A DNA stretch of 37,672 nt, taken from the IMG/VR virus record IMGVR_UViG_3300021963_000317, positions 1 to 37,672 of that record, one strand, 5' to 3'. Each line of letters starts with the position of its first letter. Positions within the stretch are counted from its first letter, which is position 1. The DNA comes from a virus. A program made the translations under genes and the position numbers. This document shows positions 31,378-37,460 of the stretch, one piece after another. Under the pieces are notes generated by a model. The model saw nothing but the letters and a program-made list of their open reading frames with translations. It was not told the DNA's origin and did not search any database.

Positions 31378-31729
31378 TATCTATGATTACGTTGATAATG
31401 GCGGTGAAATAGAATATCCTGTTTTGTGGGTTGTAACGCAGCCATCTAGTTATGTAACAGGAACAATGCGTTATAGATTGTTGCTAGTGTTTGCCGACTT
31501 ATTGGCAGAAGATAAATCTAATAGGTTGCAACTACAAAGCGACCAATTACAAGTTGCAATAGATGTTATATCTAAATTAAAATTAGATAATACATACGGA
31601 TTCAATATAAATCAAAATATAAACATAGAGTTTTTCCAAGAAAGGTTTGATGATTTTACGGCAGGTGTTTCTGCTAGTATTGAAATCATAGACCCAACTC
31701 CACTAAATTTATGTCAATTTCCAACTTAA
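31298..31729 (+). CDS. Tail terminator / completion-like protein
   Basis: A 143-residue protein: SLSNLIAKIKTIQQSHPMLKTFGEGDIYDYVDNGGEIEYPVLWVVTQPSSYVTGTMRYRLLLVFADLLAEDKSNRLQLQSDQLQVAIDVISKL, then NINIEFFQERFDDFTAGVSASIEIIDPTPLNLC. The pattern of an N-terminal helix, 'Y P.lwv.', 'D.l.ed.sN.l.vqSD.l.va.Dii..L' and 'erf.D..aG....i.i..p..l..c..P' is recurrent in tail terminator proteins of Bacteroidota phages, at the connector-tail boundary. It follows the connector gene. Family name inferred from position and shape. Confidence 0.65.
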   Translation: MSLSNLIAKIKTIQQSHPMLKTFGEGDIYDYVDNGGEIEYPVLWVVTQPSSYVTGTMRYRLLLVFADLLAEDKSNRLQLQSDQLQVAIDVISKLKLDNTYGFNINQNINIEFFQERFDDFTAGVSASIEIIDPTPLNLCQFPT

Positions 31730-31738
31730 TAATATAAA

Positions 31739-31936
31739 ATGAACATGCTACAACGAGATGAGATTGGTGTGCCATCAACATTAGGTGCAATACTATTCAA
31801 CATGATGCAATTAATGGGTATAGAAACTATCAATATATTTTTCACATGGATAATTTCAATATTATCTATTGTGTATTTAGTGTATAAAATCAAAAACGAA
31901 AAGCAAAATTATGATAGACGAAAAAACAATAAGTAG
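31739..31936 (+). CDS. Holin candidate (small membrane protein)
   Basis: A 65-residue protein with two adjacent hydrophobic stretches: GAILFNMMQLMGIETINIFFTW (about 16-37) and IISILSIVYLVYKIK (about 38-52), then a basic, charged tail (NEKQNYDRRKNNK). Size, charged C-terminus and the 26-base overlap with the M15 endolysin gene at 31911 fit a phage holin. There is no sequence motif that proves it; a second membrane protein (32393) is an alternative or a partner. Confidence 0.6.
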   Translation: MNMLQRDEIGVPSTLGAILFNMMQLMGIETINIFFTWIISILSIVYLVYKIKNEKQNYDRRKNNK

Positions 31937-32396
31937 AATATCAATTTTGCATCCCAAAGTTCGTGAAGAGGCTAGGGATTTATATTTTGAAATATCTGCT
32001 GCATTGACAGGTAAGGCATTTTGTAGGTTCACACACACATTAAGAACATTCGCTGAACAAGATGCGATATACGCACAGGGCAGAACAACGAAAGGTCCAA
32101 TAGTATCAATGGCGAAAGCAGGATTGAGTTATCATAATTACGGATTGGCTATTGATATTGTATTGATAGATGGCAAAAATGCTAGTTGGGATATTAAAAA
32201 AGATTATGATGGGGATGGTAAGGCAGATTGGATGGAAGTTGTTGCTATATTCAAGCAGTATGGTTGGACTTGGGGAGGTGATTGGAAATTCAAAGATGCT
32301 CCACACTTTGAAAAAACATTCGGTTATAGCACAAGAACCTTAATGGATATGTATGTTAAAGGTAAAGTAGATAAGAATAACTATGTATTGATATGA
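31911..32396 (+). CDS. M15-family endolysin (zinc peptidase)
   Basis: A 161-residue peptidase M15 (VanY/Ply-type) endolysin. Zinc and catalytic motifs: CRFTHTLRTFAEQDAIYAQGRT (38-59), SYHNYGLAIDIVL (73-85) with His75 and Asp82 as zinc ligands, and GWTWGGDWKFKDAPHFEKTFG (118-138) with His132 as the third ligand and the general base nearby. The KDYDGDGKADWMEV stretch (97-110) is a common insert. It cleaves a peptide bond in the peptidoglycan stem. It has no signal peptide, so it depends on the holins around it. It overlaps the upstream holin candidate by 26 bases and the next gene by four. Confidence 0.92.
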   Translation: MIDEKTISRISILHPKVREEARDLYFEISAALTGKAFCRFTHTLRTFAEQDAIYAQGRTTKGPIVSMAKAGLSYHNYGLAIDIVLIDGKNASWDIKKDYDGDGKADWMEVVAIFKQYGWTWGGDWKFKDAPHFEKTFGYSTRTLMDMYVKGKVDKNNYVLI

Positions 32397-32581
32397 AAGT
32401 AAAGAATTATAAAGAATGGAAAACTACAACACTAGGGATGATAATTATAGTCGCTTCTATAACGAGTGTTTTTATCAAGGAAATACAATGGTCGGATGCT
32501 TCATTTGGTATAGCAATTGGTCTTGTACTTATATTTAGTCCTGATAGTATTATTAATAATCTAAAACGATTTATGAAATGA
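32393..32581 (+). CDS. Second small membrane protein, holin-like
   Basis: A 62-residue protein: a short amphipathic N-terminus (MKVKNYKEWKTTTLG), helix 1 (MIIIVASITSVFI, 16-28), a short polar loop (KEIQWSDASF) and helix 2 (GIAIGLVLIFS, 39-49), then PDSIINNLKRFMK. Two-helix architecture with a basic end suits a holin or pinholin. It overlaps the endolysin stop by four bases (ATGA). With the membrane protein at 31739 it brackets the endolysin; either could be the holin and the other an antiholin. Confidence 0.6.
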   Translation: MKVKNYKEWKTTTLGMIIIVASITSVFIKEIQWSDASFGIAIGLVLIFSPDSIINNLKRFMK

Positions 32582-32652
32582 AAAAGTGGTGGAAAGAATT
32601 TTGTTATTTATATGATAAATGTCAGCAATATCAAACATTTGGTAAAATATGA
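32578..32652 (+). CDS. Very small ORF (24 aa) in lysis cassette
   Basis: ATG 32578 encodes MKKWWKEFCYLYDKCQQYQT and four more residues. It is coupled at both ends by ATGA-type overlaps with the preceding membrane gene and the spanin candidate (ATG 32649), which is the only evidence for translation. Two cysteines and many aromatic residues, no family. Confidence 0.4.
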   Translation: MKKWWKEFCYLYDKCQQYQTFGKI

Positions 32653-33113
32653 GATATTTAATAATCTGTTTACTATTTATTAGTTGTGCTTCTGAAAAAA
32701 AACTAGCGAAAATTTGTGCTGATAAATTCCCAATCAAGGATAGTACAATCATTATTGAGAAAATTGACACGACATACGAATATATTAAAGGCGATAGTAT
32801 TCGTGTACCTATATATTTGAAAGGTAGTGTGGTATATAAGGACACAATCTGTCCACCTGTTAAGGCTCGTGTAGTTACAAAGACAAAAGAGAAAATCGTG
32901 TATCAAGAAAATACTGCAAAAATTAGAGTTTTTGAATTACAAATTCAAAAGATAAGTCAAGAAAAGCAAAAATTGACTGATGAAAATAACAAATTGAAAG
33001 ATACCATAAAGAACAAAACAAATCAAAGAAACATATTGCTAATCATTTTAGCAATTATTATCTCATTATGGTTCATAAAGATTGGATTGAAGAAATGGTT
33101 ATTAATAAACTAG
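32649..33113 (+). CDS. Probable unimolecular spanin (lipoprotein with C-terminal membrane helix)
   Basis: A 154-residue protein with the full u-spanin layout. It has a lipoprotein signal peptide (MRYLIICLLFISC, lipobox LFISC with the acylated Cys13), a periplasmic part, a coiled coil (VFELQIQKISQEKQKLTDENNKLKDTIKNK, about 97-126) and a C-terminal inner-membrane helix (ILLIILAIIISLWFIKIGL, about 131-149) followed by a basic end. Such a protein can bridge outer and inner membranes and fuse them after endolysin action in Gram-negative hosts. Its position right after the endolysin and holin genes supports it. It overlaps the metallophosphoesterase start by 46 bases. Confidence 0.75.
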   Translation: MRYLIICLLFISCASEKKLAKICADKFPIKDSTIIIEKIDTTYEYIKGDSIRVPIYLKGSVVYKDTICPPVKARVVTKTKEKIVYQENTAKIRVFELQIQKISQEKQKLTDENNKLKDTIKNKTNQRNILLIILAIIISLWFIKIGLKKWLLIN

Positions 33114-33952
33114 GCAACAATATCACGAAAATTGATATAAAAACAAAAGATGTTACACTACTTTTATTATCAGATGTACACTTTGATAGCAAAAGTTGTG
33201 AAAGAGAATTACTGAAAAGCACACTTGACAAGGCACTAGAAAAAAATGCTATCATATTAGTCAATGGCGATTTCTTTGATATGATGCAGAGTAAAAGTGA
33301 TAGACGGCATATGAAGGGTGCTATAAGAAAAGAATACCTAGGAGATAACTATTTTGACCTAGTTATTGAAGATGCCTACGAATTCCTAAAACCTTATGCT
33401 AAAAACATATTAGTAATGGCTGATGGCAACCACGAAACTGCTATTACCAAGAACTATGAAACAAATCCACTAGAAAGATTGTGTTATATGTTACGCAAGG
33501 AAGGTGGCAGCAACACACAACACACAGGCTATCAAGGTTGGGTAGTGTTGTCTTTCAATAATAACGGACAACGTGCTGCGTTTTATATTAAAATGCATCA
33601 TGGTAGCGGTGGGAATGCTAGGGTAACCAAAGGTATAATTGAACATAACAGGATGAGTACCTATGTTGAAGGTGCTGATTTGATATGGCTAGGACACACA
33701 CATACACAATATTGCGTTCATTCAACCATAGAAAAGATAACTAGCAGTAACGTATATGATGTACATTTGCATACAGTATATCATGTTCGCACAGGGTGTT
33801 GGAAACAAGGTTATAAAGCGAATGGTTGGGAAGTTGAAAAGGGATTTAACCCATCGGAGATTGGTGGATATTGGGTTGAATTATCACATAGCAGAAAAAG
33901 ATTAGATGGTAAAAAGAAAACACAGATACAAACAAAAGTATATTCAACGTAG
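33068..33952 (+). CDS. Calcineurin-like metallophosphoesterase
   Basis: A 294-residue protein with the complete metallophosphoesterase motif set: LLLLSDVHFD (Asp36, His38), NGDFFDMM (Asp at about 67), ADGNHETAI (Asn120-His121 region), KMHHGSGGNA (paired His) and LIWLGHTHTQY (GHxH). It hydrolyses a phosphate ester using two metals; the substrate cannot be deduced. Such genes occur in many phages of Gram-negative bacteria. It starts at ATG 33068 inside the spanin 3' end; ATG 33095 would shorten it by nine residues and is equally possible. A link to the sulfo-nucleotide pathway (for instance cleaving the by-product PAP) is only speculation, as known PAP phosphatases belong to other folds. Confidence 0.85.
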   Translation: MVHKDWIEEMVINKLGNNITKIDIKTKDVTLLLLSDVHFDSKSCERELLKSTLDKALEKNAIILVNGDFFDMMQSKSDRRHMKGAIRKEYLGDNYFDLVIEDAYEFLKPYAKNILVMADGNHETAITKNYETNPLERLCYMLRKEGGSNTQHTGYQGWVVLSFNNNGQRAAFYIKMHHGSGGNARVTKGIIEHNRMSTYVEGADLIWLGHTHTQYCVHSTIEKITSSNVYDVHLHTVYHVRTGCWKQGYKANGWEVEKGFNPSEIGGYWVELSHSRKRLDGKKKTQIQTKVYST

Positions 33953-33953
33953 T

Positions 33954-34205
33954 ATGTGGCTTGAAATTGAAGTCTTGTTAAAAGACAGAACAATTAATTG
34001 GCAGGAACTAGGCTTTGACATCCAACACGATTTTGCTAGAAGGATGATTAGGCTAGATGAAATATACTATTTACAAGAATTGTTGCCTGATATACAAATA
34101 CTTACCTTTCAAGACCAAACTTCAATATACATTCGTGGCGATTACGAATCATTGAGGGATAAGATTTTACATTTACAAAATGATATGGATGAGGACGACT
34201 GTTGA
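33954..34205 (+). CDS. Hypothetical acidic protein
   Basis: From ATG 33954 the frame encodes 83 residues, MWLEIEVLLKDRTINWQELGFDIQHDFARRMIRLDEIYYLQELLPDIQ onward, ending in the acidic NDMDEDDC. ATG 33906 would add 16 very basic residues that look like a shadow of the upstream gene. It starts one base after the metallophosphoesterase stop and is the last gene before the 34.2-34.9 kb control region. It is probably a soluble protein; no family is recognised. Confidence 0.55.
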   Translation: MWLEIEVLLKDRTINWQELGFDIQHDFARRMIRLDEIYYLQELLPDIQILTFQDQTSIYIRGDYESLRDKILHLQNDMDEDDC

Positions 34206-34217
34206 ACGAAACCATGC

Positions 34218-34231
34218 TCAACAGGGCAGCA
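34218..34231 (+). repeat. TCAACAGGGCAGCA direct repeat, copy 1
   Basis: An exact 14-mer, repeated at 34524-34537, 306 bases apart. Its core AACAGGGCA also occurs at 34562-34570 and 2787-2795, all in non-coding gaps. Confidence 0.75.
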
Positions 34232-34240
34232 TTTAACCCC

Positions 34241-34290
34241 CCTAAAAATCCCCTAAAATAGCCTAAAAACAGGCTAAAACCCCCCTAAAT
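34241..34290 (+). repeat. Helically phased CCTAAAA array (copy 2)
   Basis: CCTAAAA or one-mismatch forms start at 34241, 34252, 34262, 34273 and 34284, steps of 11, 10, 11 and 11 bases. The A-tracts within them are therefore on one face of the helix. The same motif and spacing occur at 2714-2742 before dnaB, on the same strand. Confidence 0.75.
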
Positions 34291-34343
34291 TGGTCACATA
34301 ACTGACTGATAACCAATAACTTATATTTATACACTAAATAAAT

Positions 34344-34374
34344 TTTGGTATATAATAATAAATTATTAATATTG
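34344..34374 (+). promoter_or_regulatory. Bacteroidota-type promoter for the early operon
   Basis: TTTG at 34344-34347 and TAATATTG at 34367-34374, with 19 bases between. The Bacteroidota consensus is TTTG and TAnnTTTG with about this spacing; the -7 element matches 7 of 8 positions. Transcription would start near 34380 and cross the leader into the early genes from 34882. Confidence 0.6.
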
Positions 34375-34378
34375 TCAT

Positions 34379-34390
34379 AGTTCTTTGAAA
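34379..34390 (+). promoter_or_regulatory. boxA-like element at transcript start
   Basis: AGTTCTTTGAAA, close to the TTCTTTGA-type words that precede rRNA operons in many Bacteroidota and are thought to act in antitermination. It falls right at the predicted transcription start. Confidence 0.4.
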
Positions 34391-34870
34391 TACGGATTCG
34401 GGTTGTGGCCACCATAACCAATTGACAATTCACCCAATCAGTTGTAAAAACTCAGTATAAGTGAAGTACCTAATTAAAGCGAATCCCATCCAGTCAATTC
34501 TATCGCTACTAGCCTAATCATCATCAACAGGGCAGCAAGCCACTACACAAAATGAAATAAGAACAGGGCAATAGAAAACTTGAATAGGACAGGTAACACA
34601 TTCTCAGTCTAGCGATATACAATGAATCTTAGAACCACAGGGACGATAACCAAGAAACTGCTACGAATAAACAATTTAGTTGTATAACCACACAATGGAA
34701 CACTTTGGTAAGTTAATCCATCAATGCAAGTGGTATGGGTGTGCGAAGGTCGGACAATGGTAATCCTTAATTGGAAGTTGTTCATAACGGGTTTGGTGAT
34801 GTGCCGCAGGCGGCCTGAATGTTCAAGTCATTCCATCATCGCTAAAAGTGGAGTCACCACTATAATCTCT
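34381..34870 (+). ncRNA. Long structured leader / candidate noncoding RNA
   Basis: The region from the predicted transcription start to just before ATG 34882 has no coding frame. Its ends fold strongly. At the 5' side GGTTGTGG (34401-34408) pairs with CCATAACC (34412-34419) around a 3-base loop (8 bp, one G-U). At the 3' side a three-way junction and a further hairpin occupy 34795-34861. The roughly 490-base length is far more than a simple untranslated leader needs. No known RNA family is recognised. It may be a cis-acting regulator of the early operon or a separate phage RNA. Confidence 0.45.
34524..34537 (+). repeat. TCAACAGGGCAGCA direct repeat, copy 2
   Basis: Second exact copy of the 14-mer at 34218-34231. 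It lies inside the putative leader RNA, and a further core copy follows 36 bases later at 34562-34570. Confidence 0.75.
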
Positions 34871-34881
34871 GAAAAAACAAA

Positions 34882-35325
34882 ATGGAAACTTTAAAAATCC
34901 AAACAATCAGTTCAATTGAATCAGCAATCAACAACCTTATGCTGAAAGTTAGTGAATCAACAGGTTCGTTACACACAAAAGATGATGTGCGTTCATTACT
35001 TATTAATTTACGCAACCAATGTGTTGATGAACTAGGGCAAGTATTTGACAACGCACCTGTCGTTGAAAACTTTACCGACCAACGATTCACACTTGAAGAA
35101 GTTATGTCAATCGTTGAAAACATGGATTATAGCGATTACATCAAAGCCGATGTTGATTCAGCGGAGTTCTCGTTAAGTTATCGCAATCAAGTTGAGTTAG
35201 AATCATGTGACTTTGAATTTGACCACGATGATTTTTACAAGGATGTTGAACAAGGGTTAGTTGATATGCTAGAAGAAAAGCAGAGAGCAACTGAACCAAC
35301 AGAAGAAGTAACAGAAACTATTTAA
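34882..35325 (+). CDS. Hypothetical acidic early protein
   Basis: A 147-residue, strongly acidic protein, METLKIQTISSIESAINNLMLKV onward, with a central acidic stretch (ESCDFEFDHDDFYKDVEQGLVDMLEEKQ) and a Thr/Glu-rich end (RATEPTEEVTETI). It is mainly helical with no motif I know. It is the first gene of the early operon behind the promoter and long leader, so it should be among the first proteins made. Acidic early phage proteins often bind host targets or mimic DNA; that is only a suggestion here. Confidence 0.7.
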   Translation: METLKIQTISSIESAINNLMLKVSESTGSLHTKDDVRSLLINLRNQCVDELGQVFDNAPVVENFTDQRFTLEEVMSIVENMDYSDYIKADVDSAEFSLSYRNQVELESCDFEFDHDDFYKDVEQGLVDMLEEKQRATEPTEEVTETI

Positions 35326-35344
35326 TAATTCAAAATCAAATCAA

Positions 35345-35446
35345 ATGGGAACACACATTACAATCCTAGAAGCAATTGTGATTAGCGGTCTATCGTTATT
35401 CACTTATGTATTAGTAAAAACTATTTACCAACATTTTAAAAATTAA
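35345..35446 (+). CDS. Small single-span membrane protein (33 aa)
   Basis: ATG 35345 encodes MGTHITILEAIVISGLSLFT onward, ending in a basic YQHFKN. One hydrophobic segment (7-26) suggests an inner-membrane helix. It fills the gap between two early genes (19 bases after one, three before the next) in an A-rich start context, which supports translation. No family. Confidence 0.5.
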   Translation: MGTHITILEAIVISGLSLFTYVLVKTIYQHFKN

Positions 35447-35449
35447 ATC

Positions 35450-35716
35450 ATGTATCAAATTGAACTAACAAAACGCATCAAGACATTTACAAAAGATGGA
35501 CCTTACGAAACAACACACAGGTCTAATCAATGTATTTTCCAATCAGAAGATTACAAACACACAAGAGAAGTATTTGTCACGCAGTTAGAAAGTGAAATAC
35601 AGCATCACTCACTTATTGATTATTCGTGTTTGAGTACAATGGTTGAACTATATGCCTACGATGAAATAACAAAAGAACGTAGGTTACTTAAAACAATTTC
35701 TATTCAAAACTTCTAA
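35450..35716 (+). CDS. Hypothetical early protein
   Basis: An 88-residue protein, MYQIELTKRIKTFTKDGPYETTHRSNQCIFQSEDYKHTREVF, with an alternating strand-helix appearance and a C-terminal MVELYAYDEITKERRLLKTISIQNF. It is mildly basic, with two cysteines and no motif recognised. It begins three bases after the small membrane ORF in the early operon. Function unknown. Confidence 0.6.
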   Translation: MYQIELTKRIKTFTKDGPYETTHRSNQCIFQSEDYKHTREVFVTQLESEIQHHSLIDYSCLSTMVELYAYDEITKERRLLKTISIQNF

Positions 35717-35725
35717 AACAATTTT

Positions 35726-35914
35726 ATGAGTAAAGACAGAAGGCGAGAGAAAATAAGTACATCTTATTATCCCGCAACACAATTATCATTCAACGAATGG
35801 TGTAAAGCATTGAACGTATCAACACAATACATCAACAAGAAGTTGTATGATATGTATCATAGTTCTAATGCAGAAAACAATGTATTATCTAAATTCTTAA
35901 AAGAAAAGAAATGA
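35726..35914 (+). CDS. Small basic early protein, HTH-like
   Basis: A 62-residue protein. Residues 18-40 (TQLSFNEWCKALNVSTQYINKKLYDM) have the spacing of a helix-turn-helix: 'LSFNEWCKALNVSTQYINKKL', with a turn at NV. The N-terminus (SKDRRREKISTSYY) and C-terminus (SKFLKEKK) are basic. A small DNA-binding regulator is plausible. The stop overlaps the next ATG by four bases. Confidence 0.5.
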   Translation: MSKDRRREKISTSYYPATQLSFNEWCKALNVSTQYINKKLYDMYHSSNAENNVLSKFLKEKK

Positions 35915-36093
35915 GTAAGAAACATTATGTATGGGCAGCACAATCAGTGATTGATGAATGCCGTTTCAACGAACTAGCCGACTTCCAATCTGCTAGTTGT
36001 TACGTTCACTATGTAACATTCTTTAAAATCTTCGGTTCTAAATTTAATCAAACAACATTTGACAATTACATTGTCAGCAAACTTTTCAATTAA
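35911..36093 (+). CDS. Hypothetical small early protein
   Basis: A 60-residue protein, MSKKHYVWAAQSVIDECRFNELADFQSASCYVHYVTFFKIFGSKFNQTTFDNYIVSKLFN, aromatic-rich and compact. The stretch 'W..Q.vI.e.' followed by 'F...TF..Y' is reminiscent of small phage host-takeover proteins but is not a recognised family. It overlaps the previous gene by four bases and precedes the DUF932 gene. Confidence 0.5.
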   Translation: MSKKHYVWAAQSVIDECRFNELADFQSASCYVHYVTFFKIFGSKFNQTTFDNYIVSKLFN

Positions 36094-36130
36094 ACCATAA
36101 AGGGTGCAGCATCTTACACTGCGTATTGTT

Positions 36131-37075
36131 ATGAAAAAGAAAGCAGACCAAATCTTAGAACAAGCATTCAGCGGTCTTAAACTACAAGATGATGCTAATG
36201 CAGAACGAGTGGCTAACTTATTAGACAAGTTCGGTTTACGATGGACTGTCAGTAAGCAACCACTATTTTTAGAAGATGGAACACAAACTCCTTTCGTTGG
36301 AGTGGTTAGGGATGATACCCAAACCGTATTTACAACCTGTAAAGATAGTTATGTGCCATACCAAAATAGCGAACTAGCGGAATTACTTATCCGTATCGCT
36401 GACAAGGGTGGTTACAAGATTCATGGTGGTGGAATGTTCAAGGGTGGTGCGAAAGTATACGCACAACTTGAAAGCGGTAACATTATCAAAAGCATCGGTA
36501 AGAATAAGGACAAGGTCGTTGGCTATACGACTGGCATCAATTCTCACGATGGAACTAGGGCATTACGTTGGGGTGCGACTAATATAACTATCAGTTGCCA
36601 AAACACATTCAATGCTGCTAGTAAGGAATTATCCAATAGCATTCGCCACACGAATAACCTACATTCAAAAGTTGATGAGTACCTAAAAGAAATCGGCTTC
36701 GCTATTGAACAGGAGAAATCAATATTTGAAAGATTTATCAAACTATCTGAAATCCCTGTCAAGCAAACCCATATCGCTAAAATCGTACAGAATGTTACAG
36801 GGGTTGATATCATGCTTGATGAATACGAGGCTGAACATAAGTATAGTGGATATAACATCAACCGCTCCAAAGAATTGTTAGAATGTGTCGCAGTTGAAAT
36901 GGAACAGAAAGGCGAAACCATGTGGGGATTATTTAGTGGTGTAACCAATTATACAACTCACAAGATGCCTGTTCCGAAACGTGAAGGGGCAAGACTTGAA
37001 AGTAAGTATATCGGTAAGGCTACTAAAATTGATAACCGAGTGCTATCACTTATCAATTCGCTAAACAAAAATTAA
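36131..37075 (+). CDS. DUF932 (phage/plasmid-like) protein
   Basis: A protein of 314 residues from ATG 36131; GTG 36104 would add nine. Residues match DUF932: LLDKFGLRWTVSKQPLFLEDG, then VFTTCKDSYVPYQNSELAELLIRIADKGG, GGMFKGGAKVYAQLESG, GYTTGINSHDGTRALRWGATNITISCQNTF, and MWGLFSGVTNYTTHKMPVPKRE. DUF932 proteins are common in phages and plasmids, usually beside recombination or replication genes, with no assigned biochemistry. Here the next genes are a small acidic protein and the ERF annealase, so a role in recombination or DNA handling is plausible. A strong terminator follows. Confidence 0.85.
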   Translation: MKKKADQILEQAFSGLKLQDDANAERVANLLDKFGLRWTVSKQPLFLEDGTQTPFVGVVRDDTQTVFTTCKDSYVPYQNSELAELLIRIADKGGYKIHGGGMFKGGAKVYAQLESGNIIKSIGKNKDKVVGYTTGINSHDGTRALRWGATNITISCQNTFNAASKELSNSIRHTNNLHSKVDEYLKEIGFAIEQEKSIFERFIKLSEIPVKQTHIAKIVQNVTGVDIMLDEYEAEHKYSGYNINRSKELLECVAVEMEQKGETMWGLFSGVTNYTTHKMPVPKREGARLESKYIGKATKIDNRVLSLINSLNKN

Positions 37076-37083
37076 TCACAAGA

Positions 37084-37105
37084 GGGGGGCGAACAACCCC
37101 CCTTT
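37084..37105 (+). terminator. Rho-independent terminator after DUF932 gene
   Basis: GGGGGG (37084-37089) pairs with CCCCCC (37097-37102) around CGAACAA and is followed by TTT. A short GC stem with a T run fits intrinsic termination. Confidence 0.85.
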
Positions 37106-37117
37106 CAATTTCAACTT

Positions 37118-37456
37118 ATGCAAACATTCAAAATCAATAACGCAACTATCAGTTTTAATTTTGTTGATGATAATAATTTTATTATTATTGTTGCAGACAC
37201 AAAATTAATTGGTACATTTACAATAATGTTTAATCAAGAACAATTCTTGGAATTCTTGGATAAGCATAACATCCTAGAAGTGATTGATGGGAATATCATA
37301 TACGATGAATATGTTGAGGATGATGAGGGTATTACGCATATGAAATCACATGGAATTGGGGTGTATGATTATATCACGAACTATATCACACAAGATTGTA
37401 TTGAACAAATCACAGAACAGGCATTGACAACCTTTGTAAACAATTTAAAACCATAA
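37118..37456 (+). CDS. Hypothetical acidic protein before erf
   Basis: A 112-residue acidic protein, MQTFKINNATISFNFVDDNNFIIIVADTKLIGTFTIMFNQEQFLEFLDKH onward, with IIYDEYVEDDEGITHMKSHGIGVYDYITNYI in the middle. Mixed alpha/beta, with no recognised motif. It lies between the DUF932 terminator and the ERF gene (four bases), so it probably heads the recombination operon. Function unknown. Confidence 0.6.
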   Translation: MQTFKINNATISFNFVDDNNFIIIVADTKLIGTFTIMFNQEQFLEFLDKHNILEVIDGNIIYDEYVEDDEGITHMKSHGIGVYDYITNYITQDCIEQITEQALTTFVNNLKP

Positions 37457-37460
37457 TCAA

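Larger units (their letters stand above)
34206..34881. other. Gene-free control region (676 bases)
   Basis: No ORF in this stretch looks coding; the longest readable frame is a 22-residue one at 34694. It holds, in order: a C-rich helically phased CCTAAAA array (34241-34290), an AT-rich block, a probable promoter (34344-34374), a boxA-like word (34379-34390), an 8-bp hairpin (34401-34419), repeated AACAGGGCA words, and a structured 3' part ending 21 bases before the next ATG. It separates the end of the late genes from the start of the early genes, so it is the likely main transcription and possibly replication control locus. Confidence 0.8.

Noticed and set aside
34694-34762. 22-residue ORF in the leader region
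   Set aside because: Too short, no coupling to neighbours, and inside a region with strong RNA folding; not a gene.
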